From M55B167 sp964406095 (GTDB lineage: Bacteria; Verrucomicrobiota; Kiritimatiellia; RFP12; UBA1067): a stretch of DNA of 34,581 nucleotides. Position 1 is the stretch's first letter, and each line of letters starts with the position of its first letter. The stretch is from NCBI GenBank assembly GCA_964406095.1, contig CAYOQJ010000021.1, forward strand, positions 1 to 34,581, written 5' to 3'. The notes under the pieces were generated by a model, which was not told the DNA's origin, searched no databases, and saw only the letters and a program-made list of their open reading frames with translations. The position numbers and the translations under genes were made by a program. Shown piece after piece: positions 1-8,328 of this stretch.

Positions 1-48
1 ATATTCACCTCATGGGTTAGGTTACAAATCAATAGTTCGAACAGTGTT

Positions 49-72
49 TTCGTGTGTTTCGTGTATTTCGTG
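49..72. repeat. Three short direct repeats (TTCGTG every 9 bp)
   Basis: The hexamer TTCGTG occurs three times at a 9-bp period, separated by TGT and TAT. It lies in the 155-bp non-coding stretch after the stop codon of the sulfatase-GH2 gene. I see no hairpin with a T-run here, so it is not a classical terminator. It could be a fragment of a dispersed intergenic repeat, but only this copy was noticed in the window. Confidence 0.5.
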
Positions 73-155
73 GTTAGATCATTCCCGTTTTTAGGATAAC
101 ATCCGAAAATTACTGTACAGGTGTGTTCATGCGCCGTTTCTCTTATGGTTTGCTT

Positions 156-3100
156 TCAGAACAGTTTGCGGCTAATCTCACGCAACTTTTCCGGTTCAAT
201 TTTGCGTACCCTGCGATCGTAGGTGATAAGTCCGTTAATCTCACCTTCAACGTCGGTGGTCTGAGTGTAAACTCCGGCAGCAATGCCCAGCTTCTGCAGT
301 TCGGCCAGCATTTCAATCGACTTTTCGTAGCGTTCCAGCCACTCGTTTTTATCCTTGGGCAGTCCACCATAACCCCAGTTACGCGCCTTAGAATTCCAGA
401 GATGATTCTCAACCGGGAAACCGTGTCCGCCAAACTCACCGACAACCTTGATATAGTCGTCGAATCTTCCGCCCTGACCAAATTCAAAGGGAAAGCCGGG
501 ATGCGGATACTGATGATGATCAACTATGTCGCCTACGGGGAACCAATTACCGCCACTGGCGATGTTTATGGCACGAGTCGGGTCATACTCTTTAATCCAT
601 TCACCAACCTCCATCGTCTGATGCTGTCCCCAACGTTCGTTGAACGGCACCCACTGCACAATGCAAGGGTGATTGTAAAGTGTATCAATCATGCCTTTGA
701 GTTCGACCATGAACTGCCGATGCTCCGCGACGGGCCAGATGCGTGTCGGAGGATTTGGTTTGAGTCTGGTCCACTCCGGATTGTCGGCCATCGCACTGAC
801 CTGATCCTGCCACATCATCATACCCAATCGGTCACAGTGGTAGTAGTAACGGCGCGGTTCAACCTTTATATGCTTGCGGATCATATTGAAACCGGCGGCC
901 TTGAGAAATTCGATATCAGAGAGCATGGCCGCATCGGAGGGTGGTGTCAAAAGACCATCCGGCCACCAGCCTTGATCGAGCGGGCCCCAGTGAAAGATAT
1001 CCCTGCCATTAAGCGTTAAACGCCAGTGTCCATCTTTGTCTTTGCGACGGCCGACTTCACGAATGCCAGCATAGCTGGTGACAGTATCCTCGCCCAGTTT
1101 TACTTCAAGATCATAAAGATTCGGGGCATCAGGGCTCCAAAGCTGCGGCTGTACCACCTTCAAACGGACTGGCGCACTTTCAGCACTGACCGCCCCGACC
1201 GGTTGGCCACGGAAGGATGCTGTAACCTGAACGGGTTCATCAGACGCATTTTCAGATGGAACCACCTGCACATCAATCGTGCCGTCAATCCTGGTGGTAA
1301 CTTTAATATCTTTAATATGCTTGTCCGGCACCTCCTCCAGCCAGACCGTCTGCCAGATGCCTGAAACCGGCGTATACCAGATGCCTTTCGGACTCAACCG
1401 CTGTTTACCATGCAGCTGATAAACACTGTCGGTGGCATCAAGCACTTTGAGAACCAGCTCATTGCTGCCATCTTGAACCACCGCGGTAATGTCAAAGCTA
1501 AATGGCAGGTTGCCTCCAGTATGGCGTCCTACCTCGCTGCCGTTGACCCAGACGATTGTCTGATAATCAACCGCTTCGAAGTTCAGAATTACCCGATGCC
1601 CCGGCGTTTTCTTAAAATCAAAGGCGCGTTTATACCAGAGTGCGTCATCGGGAGTGAAACGTCGACTGACACCGGAAAGCGCGGATTCAATTGCGAAAGG
1701 CACAAGAATATCGCCATCCGCCTTCGTCGGCATCTGCTGAATATGCTTGGCTGTAACAGCATACTGCCAGATTCCGTTCAGACAAAACCAGTTATCACGT
1801 TGCAATGCAGGACGCGGATATTCACGCCAAGCGTTTTCCGGTGTGACCTTTTCGCCCCAGATAGTCAGCATCACATGTTGCGGCGCAGTGATAACAACCT
1901 CATGACTCGTAATCTTTCCATTAAAGCGATTGGGAACTTTATACTCGCCAACCGGATGTACGCCGTCAAGGCCGACAAACAAGCCGAGCCCCGGCTGTTC
2001 CTTGAGCACTCCGCCTGATTTGCCGGAGGCGACCTCACGTCCATTCGCAAACAGTTTTATGCGCTCAGTCTCAACGGTGGCCCGCAAGTCAACTTTGCCC
2101 CTGAGTTTGTCAGCACCAACAAGTGTCGTCAGTTTCCCCGCATTGCGATACGCAAAGACCGGCTTGCTGTTCTTAAAATAGAGCGAGAAACCGAACTGCA
2201 CACCACCCTGAGCCAGCACAACACCATGCGGATTAACTGCTTCAACTGTCGCACTCACTTCAAAGGGCACGCCGCCGATCTCAGGCGTGATCTTCTCCGG
2301 CTGCGGCCTTGCCACCGCACCCCAATTGGTGCGTCGCTCATCGGGCCATTGATCGACGAAGTTGCGCTCGGCCCACTGTTCCCACAACTGCGCCATCGAT
2401 TTAACCATCTCGGGCATCTCAGCGGCGCGATTCTTCTGCTCCGTACGATCCTTTTCGATGTTGTAAAGCTCCCACTCGTCACCTAGTTTCATCACCAGTT
2501 TCCACGGTCCTTGCCTGATGGCGCGGTTACCTTCATGTTCCCAGAAAATCGGCGTGGTTCTGTCCAGCGACCGCCCCGCAAAAGTTGGTTTTAAAGAACA
2601 CCCCTCCATCGGCAATATCTGATTGCCTTTGAAGCTTTGGGGATACTCTGCCCGTGCCAGGTCAACCGCAGTTGCCATGATGTCAATTACATGACCCGGC
2701 TGGTGCTCTAATTTTCCAAGTCTATTCTTTTCAATACCAGCCGGCCAATGTGCGATCAAAGGGGTTGCAATACCGCCCTCATGCGTAAAATGCTTGTAAC
2801 GACGAAAAGGTGTATTACTCAGTGTCGCCCAACTCATACCTTGAAAAACAAAGGAGAAAGGGGAACCGATTGGCTCTTTATCTGTAATGCCGTCAGGCCC
2901 GCCCTCGGCATTACCGCCGTTGTCGCTCAGGAAAAGAATCAGCGTGTTATCAAAGAGTCCACGGGCTTTAAGACCGGCCACCAACTGACCGACGCTCTGA
3001 TCAACACAGTCGATCATTGCGGCATAAACCGCCATGATAGCATCGAATCGGTCGCGTTCGGCATCGCTCAGTGTGTTCCAATCGCGCACATCCGCGGGCC

Positions 3101-3914
3101 GATCGATCAAAGGCCATTCCGCTTTAACCAAGCCCATCCGCAACTGTCGTGCATGCCGCTCTTTACGCAGTATATCCCAACCCGCCTTGTAACGTCCGCG
3201 ATATTTTTCAATTATCTCCTGCGGAGCCCGTAGCGGAAAATGCGGTGCACCGTGCGCAATATAAAGGAAAAAGGGTTTATCCTGCGTTTTGGCGTCATCG
3301 ATAAACTTTAGCCCCCAATCATTGAAAACGAAAGTGGAGTACCAATCCTTACCTTCGGCAAACTCAGCGGAGGTTTTGGGCACTTTTCTACCGTCGAGAT
3401 AAACATGTTCCGTGCCCTTTTTATCGCGCTCTTCAGCAAAATAAACCTCGCCGTATTCAGAGACCGCACTGCGCTCAAAACCACGCTGCCAGGGCACGCA
3501 GCCGCTTTTCATGCCAAGATGCCATTTACCGACTATGGATGTGTGGTATCCCGCAGCGTGCAATACCTCAGCAATCGTGACGCAGCGTTGATGCAACTTG
3601 CCATGCGTTCCTTTGGATTCAGGCTTAATCAGTCCGTCCAGATAACCCATCCCGGCCTGATGCGGATAAAGGCCAGTCATCAGCGAGGCCCGAGTCGGAC
3701 TACAGCGGGCGGTGTTGTAGAACTGAGTGAAGCGCAATCCAGCACCTGCCAACGAATCCAGATTTGGAGTCTCGATCTCGCCACCATAACAGCCGATATC
3801 AGAGAAGCCCATATCATCAACCATAATCACAACGATATTCGGTCTTTTTGTCGCCGCAACTGCGGCCAGAGAAAACAACAGAATCGACAATGCGACCATC
3901 ATTTTTTTTGTCAT
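156..3914 (-). CDS. Secreted arylsulfatase - LamG-like - GH2 glycosidase fusion
   Basis: Predicted bifunctional exported enzyme that would remove sulfate esters from a glycan and cleave its glycosidic bonds. Residues 1-21 form a signal peptide (MTKK start, hydrophobic core, AVAA end). Residues 24 to about 520 are a type I sulfatase: metal-binding DD at 33-34, formylglycine motif C71-S-P-T-R75, GKWHLG at 129-134, HGAPH at 221-225 and SDNGG at 330-334. Residues about 540-676 form a LamG/concanavalin-like beta module. Residues about 690-1252 are GH2: sugar-binding jelly-roll, Ig-like linker, then a TIM barrel with the expected acid/base Glu1093 (FNERW) and nucleophile Glu1160 (VVGEFGG). An AAGGAG ribosome site lies 8 bases before the ATG. 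No stop or frameshift separates the two enzymes, so the fusion is continuous. The exact GH2 substrate (galactoside, glucuronide or other) cannot be told. Confidence 0.93.
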   Translation of the reverse strand: MTKKMMVALSILLFSLAAVAATKRPNIVVIMVDDMGFSDIGCYGGEIETPNLDSLAGAGLRFTQFYNTARCSPTRASLMTGLYPHQAGMGYLDGLIKPESKGTHGKLHQRCVTIAEVLHAAGYHTSIVGKWHLGMKSGCVPWQRGFERSAVSEYGEVYFAEERDKKGTEHVYLDGRKVPKTSAEFAEGKDWYSTFVFNDWGLKFIDDAKTQDKPFFLYIAHGAPHFPLRAPQEIIEKYRGRYKAGWDILRKERHARQLRMGLVKAEWPLIDRPADVRDWNTLSDAERDRFDAIMAVYAAMIDCVDQSVGQLVAGLKARGLFDNTLILFLSDNGGNAEGGPDGITDKEPIGSPFSFVFQGMSWATLSNTPFRRYKHFTHEGGIATPLIAHWPAGIEKNRLGKLEHQPGHVIDIMATAVDLARAEYPQSFKGNQILPMEGCSLKPTFAGRSLDRTTPIFWEHEGNRAIRQGPWKLVMKLGDEWELYNIEKDRTEQKNRAAEMPEMVKSMAQLWEQWAERNFVDQWPDERRTNWGAVARPQPEKITPEIGGVPFEVSATVEAVNPHGVVLAQGGVQFGFSLYFKNSKPVFAYRNAGKLTTLVGADKLRGKVDLRATVETERIKLFANGREVASGKSGGVLKEQPGLGLFVGLDGVHPVGEYKVPNRFNGKITSHEVVITAPQHVMLTIWGEKVTPENAWREYPRPALQRDNWFCLNGIWQYAVTAKHIQQMPTKADGDILVPFAIESALSGVSRRFTPDDALWYKRAFDFKKTPGHRVILNFEAVDYQTIVWVNGSEVGRHTGGNLPFSFDITAVVQDGSNELVLKVLDATDSVYQLHGKQRLSPKGIWYTPVSGIWQTVWLEEVPDKHIKDIKVTTRIDGTIDVQVVPSENASDEPVQVTASFRGQPVGAVSAESAPVRLKVVQPQLWSPDAPNLYDLEVKLGEDTVTSYAGIREVGRRKDKDGHWRLTLNGRDIFHWGPLDQGWWPDGLLTPPSDAAMLSDIEFLKAAGFNMIRKHIKVEPRRYYYHCDRLGMMMWQDQVSAMADNPEWTRLKPNPPTRIWPVAEHRQFMVELKGMIDTLYNHPCIVQWVPFNERWGQHQTMEVGEWIKEYDPTRAINIASGGNWFPVGDIVDHHQYPHPGFPFEFGQGGRFDDYIKVVGEFGGHGFPVENHLWNSKARNWGYGGLPKDKNEWLERYEKSIEMLAELQKLGIAAGVYTQTTDVEGEINGLITYDRRVRKIEPEKLREISRKLF

Positions 3915-4533
3915 TTAAGATACTCCTTGATTAAAAACAGTGCCCTCCGTAACGCCTAGAGACAAACAACAAGATAAAGACATCAAAGATATCAATGCCT
4001 TTAAATCATTTGATTGGCTCACAGTATATTTAGATAACGACTATCTGTCAAACGACTTAAACTACTTTCAGAAGCCTGTCTGTCCAGTCCTGATTTAGAG
4101 TTGTCATTTTTTTCTTCATTTCTTTGTTGCTTCTTTGTTGTTCTGGGTCCCGAGATGAGCTTGCGAATCTTGGGTCTCTCTCTCTTCATCCGTGGGATGG
4201 ATATGCCATCTATGGGGTTCTTTTCGAAGGTTGAAGTTTATTGCGATCACCGCCCGGTAGCACTGTAGCCGAAGTGAAGAGCAATTTAACCTAAAAACGG
4301 CAGTTGCCATTTTGTCGTAGATGCAAGGCGCACGGTTCTCAGGTGCGGCAGCAATATACATATCCATCCAGTAAATTTACCATCATCGCAAACGAGTTGG
4401 ACTTTTTCATCTCATCCTGCTAATATTTCAGTCGTTTTATGTACCGTTAAATCGCTCTTTCCTGCCTGATTCCTGCCCGATTGCAAAATGGTTCTCAACA
4501 CTCAATGGTATGGAGGGTAAAAAGCATTAAACA
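3915..4533. other. Long divergent intergenic region
   Basis: These 619 bases separate the divergent sulfatase-GH2 and metXW genes, so both promoters should lie here. A small inverted repeat, AGATA-N5-TATCT, is at 4032-4046 and could be an operator. A weak promoter-like pair facing metXW is TTGGAC at 4397 and TAATAT at 4421 with 18-base spacing. The middle (about 4105-4370) holds pyrimidine-rich sequence and only short open frames that resemble no family I know. I found no convincing SAM riboswitch core before metXW. Confidence 0.4.
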
Positions 4534-6363
4534 ATGATGGATCAAAAAGATATAAGCGACACACTCTGTCTGGTTAAGCCGCAAACACTCAAGCTTAAAC
4601 TGCCTCTCGGAGGATTCCAGCTCGAGAAGGGTGGAGTGTTGCCGGAAATAAATGTCGCTTACGAGCTTTACGGCAAAGCGAAGCAGGACAAAAGCAATGT
4701 GGTTTTCATATGTCACGCACTGACCGGCGACGCTCATGTGGTCGGAACATATGAACCCGAACAACCACCCGACGGCTGGTGGGAAGGAATGGTAGGAGCG
4801 GGCAAAGGCATCGATACCAACGAGTATCAGGTGATCTGTGCCAATATTCTGGGAGGTTGCAAGGGAACCACCGGGCCGTCATCGATCAATCCAACAACAG
4901 GTCGACCATACGGCTCATCATTCCCGAAAATCACTGTTGCCGACATAATCGAAGTACACCGCCTGTTTCTGCATCAGCTGGGAGTAACCAGACTGGCTGC
5001 GGTGGTCGGAGGAAGCTTTGGCGGCATGCAAATCCTGGAGTGGTTGATACGCCACAGTGAGGAGATCGACCGGGCCGTCATCATCGCCTCGGCAACATCA
5101 CTGACCGCACAGGCACTTGCCTTCGATATCGTCGGACGCCATGCCATCACCTCCGATCCCAACTGGAACAGCGGCGATTACTACGACAGAGAAGTGCAGC
5201 CGATCAGCGGCCTCTCCGGTGCCCGTAAGATAGCGCACATCACCTACCTTTCGCAAAGTCTGATGACCGATAAGTTCGGACGCGATAAACGACCGGAATG
5301 GATCGATGCCGATGATGACTTTCATCGTGACCTAGCAACAAAATTCGGCACCTATTTCCAAATTGAAAGCTATCTTGAATATCAAGGCAAAAAATTTATC
5401 GAGCGTTTTGATGCCAATTCATACCTGCATATAACCCTTGCTATGGACGAGTATGACGTTAAAGAGCGTTACGGTTCTCTTGAAGCGGCCTTCAGCGCGA
5501 TCACTTCACGGCTTCTAATTGTCTCGCTGAGCGGTGACTGGCTCTTCACTCGCAGTCAGTCAATGGAGATCGTACAAGCATTGGTGCACACCAACAAACG
5601 CGTCTCATATTTTCATCTCGATGGAGAGGCTGGCCATGATGCCTTCCTAACTCATATAGAGGATTTAAAGCGCATCACCCGCGCATTTCTGCCCCCTGTG
5701 AAAAATGATAACAAGCAGCATAAATTCGCAAGTTGTCACATACCTGTCAACACCTTGAACCGCTACCATGACATTCTAAACATGGTGCCTAAGGGTTGCA
5801 ATGCACTCGATCTCGGTTGCGGCCGAGGTGCTCTGCTGAATCTGCTCAATCACCATCACAATGTCGACGGCATCGGAGTCGAAATAGACATCGATGCACT
5901 GATCGACGCACTGTCTAAAGGTTGCAATGTGTTGCTGGAGGATATTGACGATGGTTTGACCATGATTCCCGATAAAACATTTGATATTGCGGTGCTGAGT
6001 GAAACCCTGCAGACCATTAAACGTCCGCGCGTTCTTCTACAGCAGATTCTGCGGGTGGCCGACAAAGCGGTTATCTCTTTCCCCAATTTTGCCGCACTGA
6101 AGGTGAGAACAAATCTGCTTCTAACAGGACGGATGCCGAAAGACAGGCAAATCCCATACGAGTGGTACAACACTCCGAACATTCATCTTTTCACTCTTAA
6201 AGATTTTATAGATTTGTGTGAGATGGAGGATATTAAGGTGGAGAAGCTGATTTGCAAAGGTAGCGGAATGCTTGAGAGAATCCTGCTGTTTTTCGGTTTC
6301 AGAAACGCAGGTGCATCCAATGTTATCGCATATATCTCAAAAAAAACAGGAGCATCAGATTGA
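4534..6363 (+). CDS. metXW: Homoserine O-acetyltransferase fused to MetW (MetX-MetW)
   Basis: Acylates homoserine as the activating step of methionine synthesis; the fused MetW domain is a SAM-dependent methyltransferase-like partner found beside MetX in many bacteria. Residues 1 to about 392 are an alpha/beta hydrolase of the MetX family, with HALTGDAH near 61-68, nucleophile Ser161 in GGSFGGMQ, Asp335 in SGDWLF and His368 in GHDAF as the catalytic triad. After a short linker, residues about 405-605 form MetW, with the glycine-rich LDLGCG motif near 425-430, the ISFPNF segment and YEWYNTPNIHLFT. MetX and MetW are usually two adjacent genes; here no stop separates them. There are two in-frame ATGs at 4534 and 4537; a GGAGG at 4512 is rather far upstream. 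The stop overlaps the next gene, so cysE is probably translationally coupled. Whether acetyl or succinyl is used cannot be proven from sequence alone. Confidence 0.93.
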   Translation: MMDQKDISDTLCLVKPQTLKLKLPLGGFQLEKGGVLPEINVAYELYGKAKQDKSNVVFICHALTGDAHVVGTYEPEQPPDGWWEGMVGAGKGIDTNEYQVICANILGGCKGTTGPSSINPTTGRPYGSSFPKITVADIIEVHRLFLHQLGVTRLAAVVGGSFGGMQILEWLIRHSEEIDRAVIIASATSLTAQALAFDIVGRHAITSDPNWNSGDYYDREVQPISGLSGARKIAHITYLSQSLMTDKFGRDKRPEWIDADDDFHRDLATKFGTYFQIESYLEYQGKKFIERFDANSYLHITLAMDEYDVKERYGSLEAAFSAITSRLLIVSLSGDWLFTRSQSMEIVQALVHTNKRVSYFHLDGEAGHDAFLTHIEDLKRITRAFLPPVKNDNKQHKFASCHIPVNTLNRYHDILNMVPKGCNALDLGCGRGALLNLLNHHHNVDGIGVEIDIDALIDALSKGCNVLLEDIDDGLTMIPDKTFDIAVLSETLQTIKRPRVLLQQILRVADKAVISFPNFAALKVRTNLLLTGRMPKDRQIPYEWYNTPNIHLFTLKDFIDLCEMEDIKVEKLICKGSGMLERILLFFGFRNAGASNVIAYISKKTGASD

Positions 6364-7271
6364 AACTGACCAGTGACGATATCCATCGGCTTTATAACAA
6401 GCTCGGACCTTGCGGCGGCATGACACCCGCTAACACCGATCGTGATGTCAATCTTCCCGGAACACGGGCGATTATCGCGATGCTGGACAAATTTCTGGCG
6501 ATTCTTTATCCCGGATGTCATGCTACCCATCCGATTAACTGCGGCAATTGCCGCGGGTATGTAGAACAGATGCTTAAAGAGGTGCTGGATGAGATGTATG
6601 ACCAGGTTTTTCGAGCATATGATCATATCTGCCGCCGGGAACGTTGTGCCGGTTGCCAGGAGTGCCGAACCAAGGCGGAAACGGTTGTCCAAACACTGAT
6701 GCAGGAGCTGCCGCAGATTCGCACAATGCTGCAGGAAGATATTCAGGCCGCCTACGAGGGTGATCCCGCCGCCCGTTCGACAATGGAAGTAGTTATGAGT
6801 TATCCCGGATTGTTCGCCATCAGCGTACATCGCATAGCACATCTACTTAATCTTCATGACGTTCCGTTGATACCACGCGTAATGAGTGAACATGCCCATT
6901 CCAAAACAGGCATAGATATTCACCCGGGGGCCACCATCGGACCTGGTTTCTTTATCGATCACGGAACGGGTGTCGTTATCGGTGAGACCTGCAACATCGG
7001 CAGACATGTCAAGATTTACCAGGGCGTAACTCTGGGTGCACTCAGCTTTGATAAAGATGAAAAAGGATGCCTGATAAAAGGCAATAAGCGCCATCCCGAT
7101 GTCGAGGACGATGTAGTAATCTATGCTGGTGCCACCATCCTCGGGGGCAAAACAGTTATCGGCAAAGGTGCGGTGATCGGCGGTAACGTATGGCTGATCC
7201 ATTCGGTACCTGCCGGGTCTAAAGTCTACAACAAGCAGCCCTCACCCGAGATCAGATCAGAAAACCGCTGA
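6360..7271 (+). CDS. cysE: Serine O-acetyltransferase (CysE/EpsC type)
   Basis: Makes O-acetylserine from serine and acetyl-CoA, the acceptor for sulfide in cysteine synthesis. The N-terminal two thirds is helical; the C-terminal third is a left-handed beta-helix of hexapeptide repeats (IHPGATIGPGFFIDHG, VIGETCNIG, and the VKIYQGVTLGA segment) typical of serine acetyltransferases. Translation most likely starts at a TTG (6360) that overlaps the metXW stop by four bases, with AGGAG seven bases upstream, so it is coupled to metXW. The protein has an unusual cysteine set at residues 53, 61, 64, 91, 96, 99 and 102, including CGNC and a C-x4-C-x2-C-x2-C run in the helical domain, which could bind a metal or Fe-S cluster. 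The beta-helix and overlap make the assignment firm; the cysteine function is unknown. Confidence 0.93.
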   Translation: MKLTSDDIHRLYNKLGPCGGMTPANTDRDVNLPGTRAIIAMLDKFLAILYPGCHATHPINCGNCRGYVEQMLKEVLDEMYDQVFRAYDHICRRERCAGCQECRTKAETVVQTLMQELPQIRTMLQEDIQAAYEGDPAARSTMEVVMSYPGLFAISVHRIAHLLNLHDVPLIPRVMSEHAHSKTGIDIHPGATIGPGFFIDHGTGVVIGETCNIGRHVKIYQGVTLGALSFDKDEKGCLIKGNKRHPDVEDDVVIYAGATILGGKTVIGKGAVIGGNVWLIHSVPAGSKVYNKQPSPEIRSENR

Positions 7272-7307
7272 ATTTTTGTTTTTATTGCCTCGCACTAACT
7301 AATTTAA

Positions 7308-7808
7308 TTAGCTGATCTGTTTCTCCATTCTGAAGTCATCCATAACAAAGCCATGGCCGATATCCTGAACAAGCGAACCGGCGTTGTGAAAACCCATTTT
7401 TTCATACCACAGGATGGATTTGCTGTTGTATTTGTTGACTGTCAGCCAGATGTATGTCAGGTTGCGCTCGCGACATAACGATTCACAGAACTCCATGAGT
7501 GCGGTGCCCACGCCGCTGCCGCGCAGGGATTTAAGCACATAAATCTTACTCAGCATCAGAGAGGCTTCTTCGCGATGAACGATAACCGAGGTATAGCCGG
7601 CAGCTTGCTTTTCCTCATATGCTAGGTAGTACTCATAGCCTGCGGCGATCTGAGCCGCGATCGCGATCTCGCTTTGATAGCGTTCCAGCATATAGGCGAC
7701 CTGGGCACTGCCAATTACAGGGGTATAGTGCTCCACCCAGATTTCATGCGCCAGCCGGGAAACGACCCGGATTTCCGTATCGGTTACAACTTTGCGTATA
7801 ACTGTCAT
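7308..7808 (-). CDS. GNAT-family N-acetyltransferase
   Basis: A 166-residue acetyl-CoA-dependent acyltransferase of the GNAT fold; substrate unknown. The acetyl-CoA loop is visible as LRGSGVGTALM (R-x-x-G-x-G), preceded by the LSKIYVL beta strand, and followed by the C-terminal signature WLTVNKYNSKSILWYEKMGF. I start it at the ATG at 7808 (MTVIRKVV) rather than at the longer upstream open frame, because this gives the ATGA four-base overlap with the upstream transporter gene and the upstream 22 residues do not look like GNAT sequence. It is therefore probably the last gene of the transporter operon. It converges on cysE, with only 36 bases between the stop codons and no strong terminator hairpin there. 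Confidence 0.88.
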   Translation of the reverse strand: MTVIRKVVTDTEIRVVSRLAHEIWVEHYTPVIGSAQVAYMLERYQSEIAIAAQIAAGYEYYLAYEEKQAAGYTSVIVHREEASLMLSKIYVLKSLRGSGVGTALMEFCESLCRERNLTYIWLTVNKYNSKSILWYEKMGFHNAGSLVQDIGHGFVMDDFRMEKQIS

Positions 7809-8326
7809 AATTTTTTTGCAATCGCAACAAAGAGTATTATAGTGCCCGCGACCAGGGCGGTAATAATCAGCCACGGCGATAGATTGGTAAACTGCGGCAG
7901 AGTCACCGGCCCGTAGTCATACAGCTTCAAAAATTTCCATCGCAGTAGATGACGGCTCTCAGCGTATACTCCGGCACCGGTAATCATACCCAGAATGACC
8001 CAAAAAGCATGCAGACGTCCTTCGCCGAGGGCACCGATTGCGGTACCTGGGCAATAGCCGGCAACGGCCCAACCTGCTCCGAAAAGCAGACCGCCCAGTG
8101 CAACCGGGCCAAGTGCCGCGTTTTTGATCTCAAACTCAAGCATTCCCATCTCCGCGCAGATGCGGAGACCGACTGCTCCGACCACAATCGCCGAGAGCAT
8201 AAACCTCAGAATGGTCGCGTCTTTAAACAACATAAAGCCAACCTGTTTATCAAAACGCAGCACCTCAGCTTTCTGCAGAAGAATGCCGAAAACGACTCCA
8301 GTTGTCAATCCCAGAATAAGTTCCAT
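7805..8326 (-). CDS. YeeE/YedE family transporter subunit (C-terminal half type)
   Basis: Inner-membrane protein of the YeeE/YedE (TsuA-like, sulfur transport) family, which moves thiosulfate or related sulfur compounds. It is 173 residues with several hydrophobic helices. The signature GWAVAGYCPGTAIGALGEGR carries the conserved cysteine of one half of the pseudo-twofold channel, followed by a helix ending in YAESRH. Full-length TsuA proteins carry two such halves in one chain; here the other half is the adjacent gene, separated by two bases. A good AGGAG ribosome site lies within the end of the upstream gene. The neighbouring metXW-cysE genes support a sulfur role, but the exact substrate is an inference. 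Confidence 0.87.
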   Translation of the reverse strand: MELILGLTTGVVFGILLQKAEVLRFDKQVGFMLFKDATILRFMLSAIVVGAVGLRICAEMGMLEFEIKNAALGPVALGGLLFGAGWAVAGYCPGTAIGALGEGRLHAFWVILGMITGAGVYAESRHLLRWKFLKLYDYGPVTLPQFTNLSPWLIITALVAGTIILFVAIAKKL

Positions 8327-8328
8327 GG

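Noticed and set aside
4116..4367. 83-residue minus-strand open frame in the sulfatase-metXW gap
   Set aside because: It has no family resemblance, no clear ribosome site and a composition like non-coding DNA.
4440..4533. Possible SAM riboswitch before metXW
   Set aside because: I looked for conserved SAM-I and SAM-II cores and saw neither the stem pattern nor the signature bases; only a GGAGG and short AT-rich sequence are present.
7272..7307. CTAAT-TTA-ATTAG dyad between cysE and the GNAT gene as a bidirectional terminator
   Set aside because: The stem is only 5 AT-rich base pairs and would be unstable.
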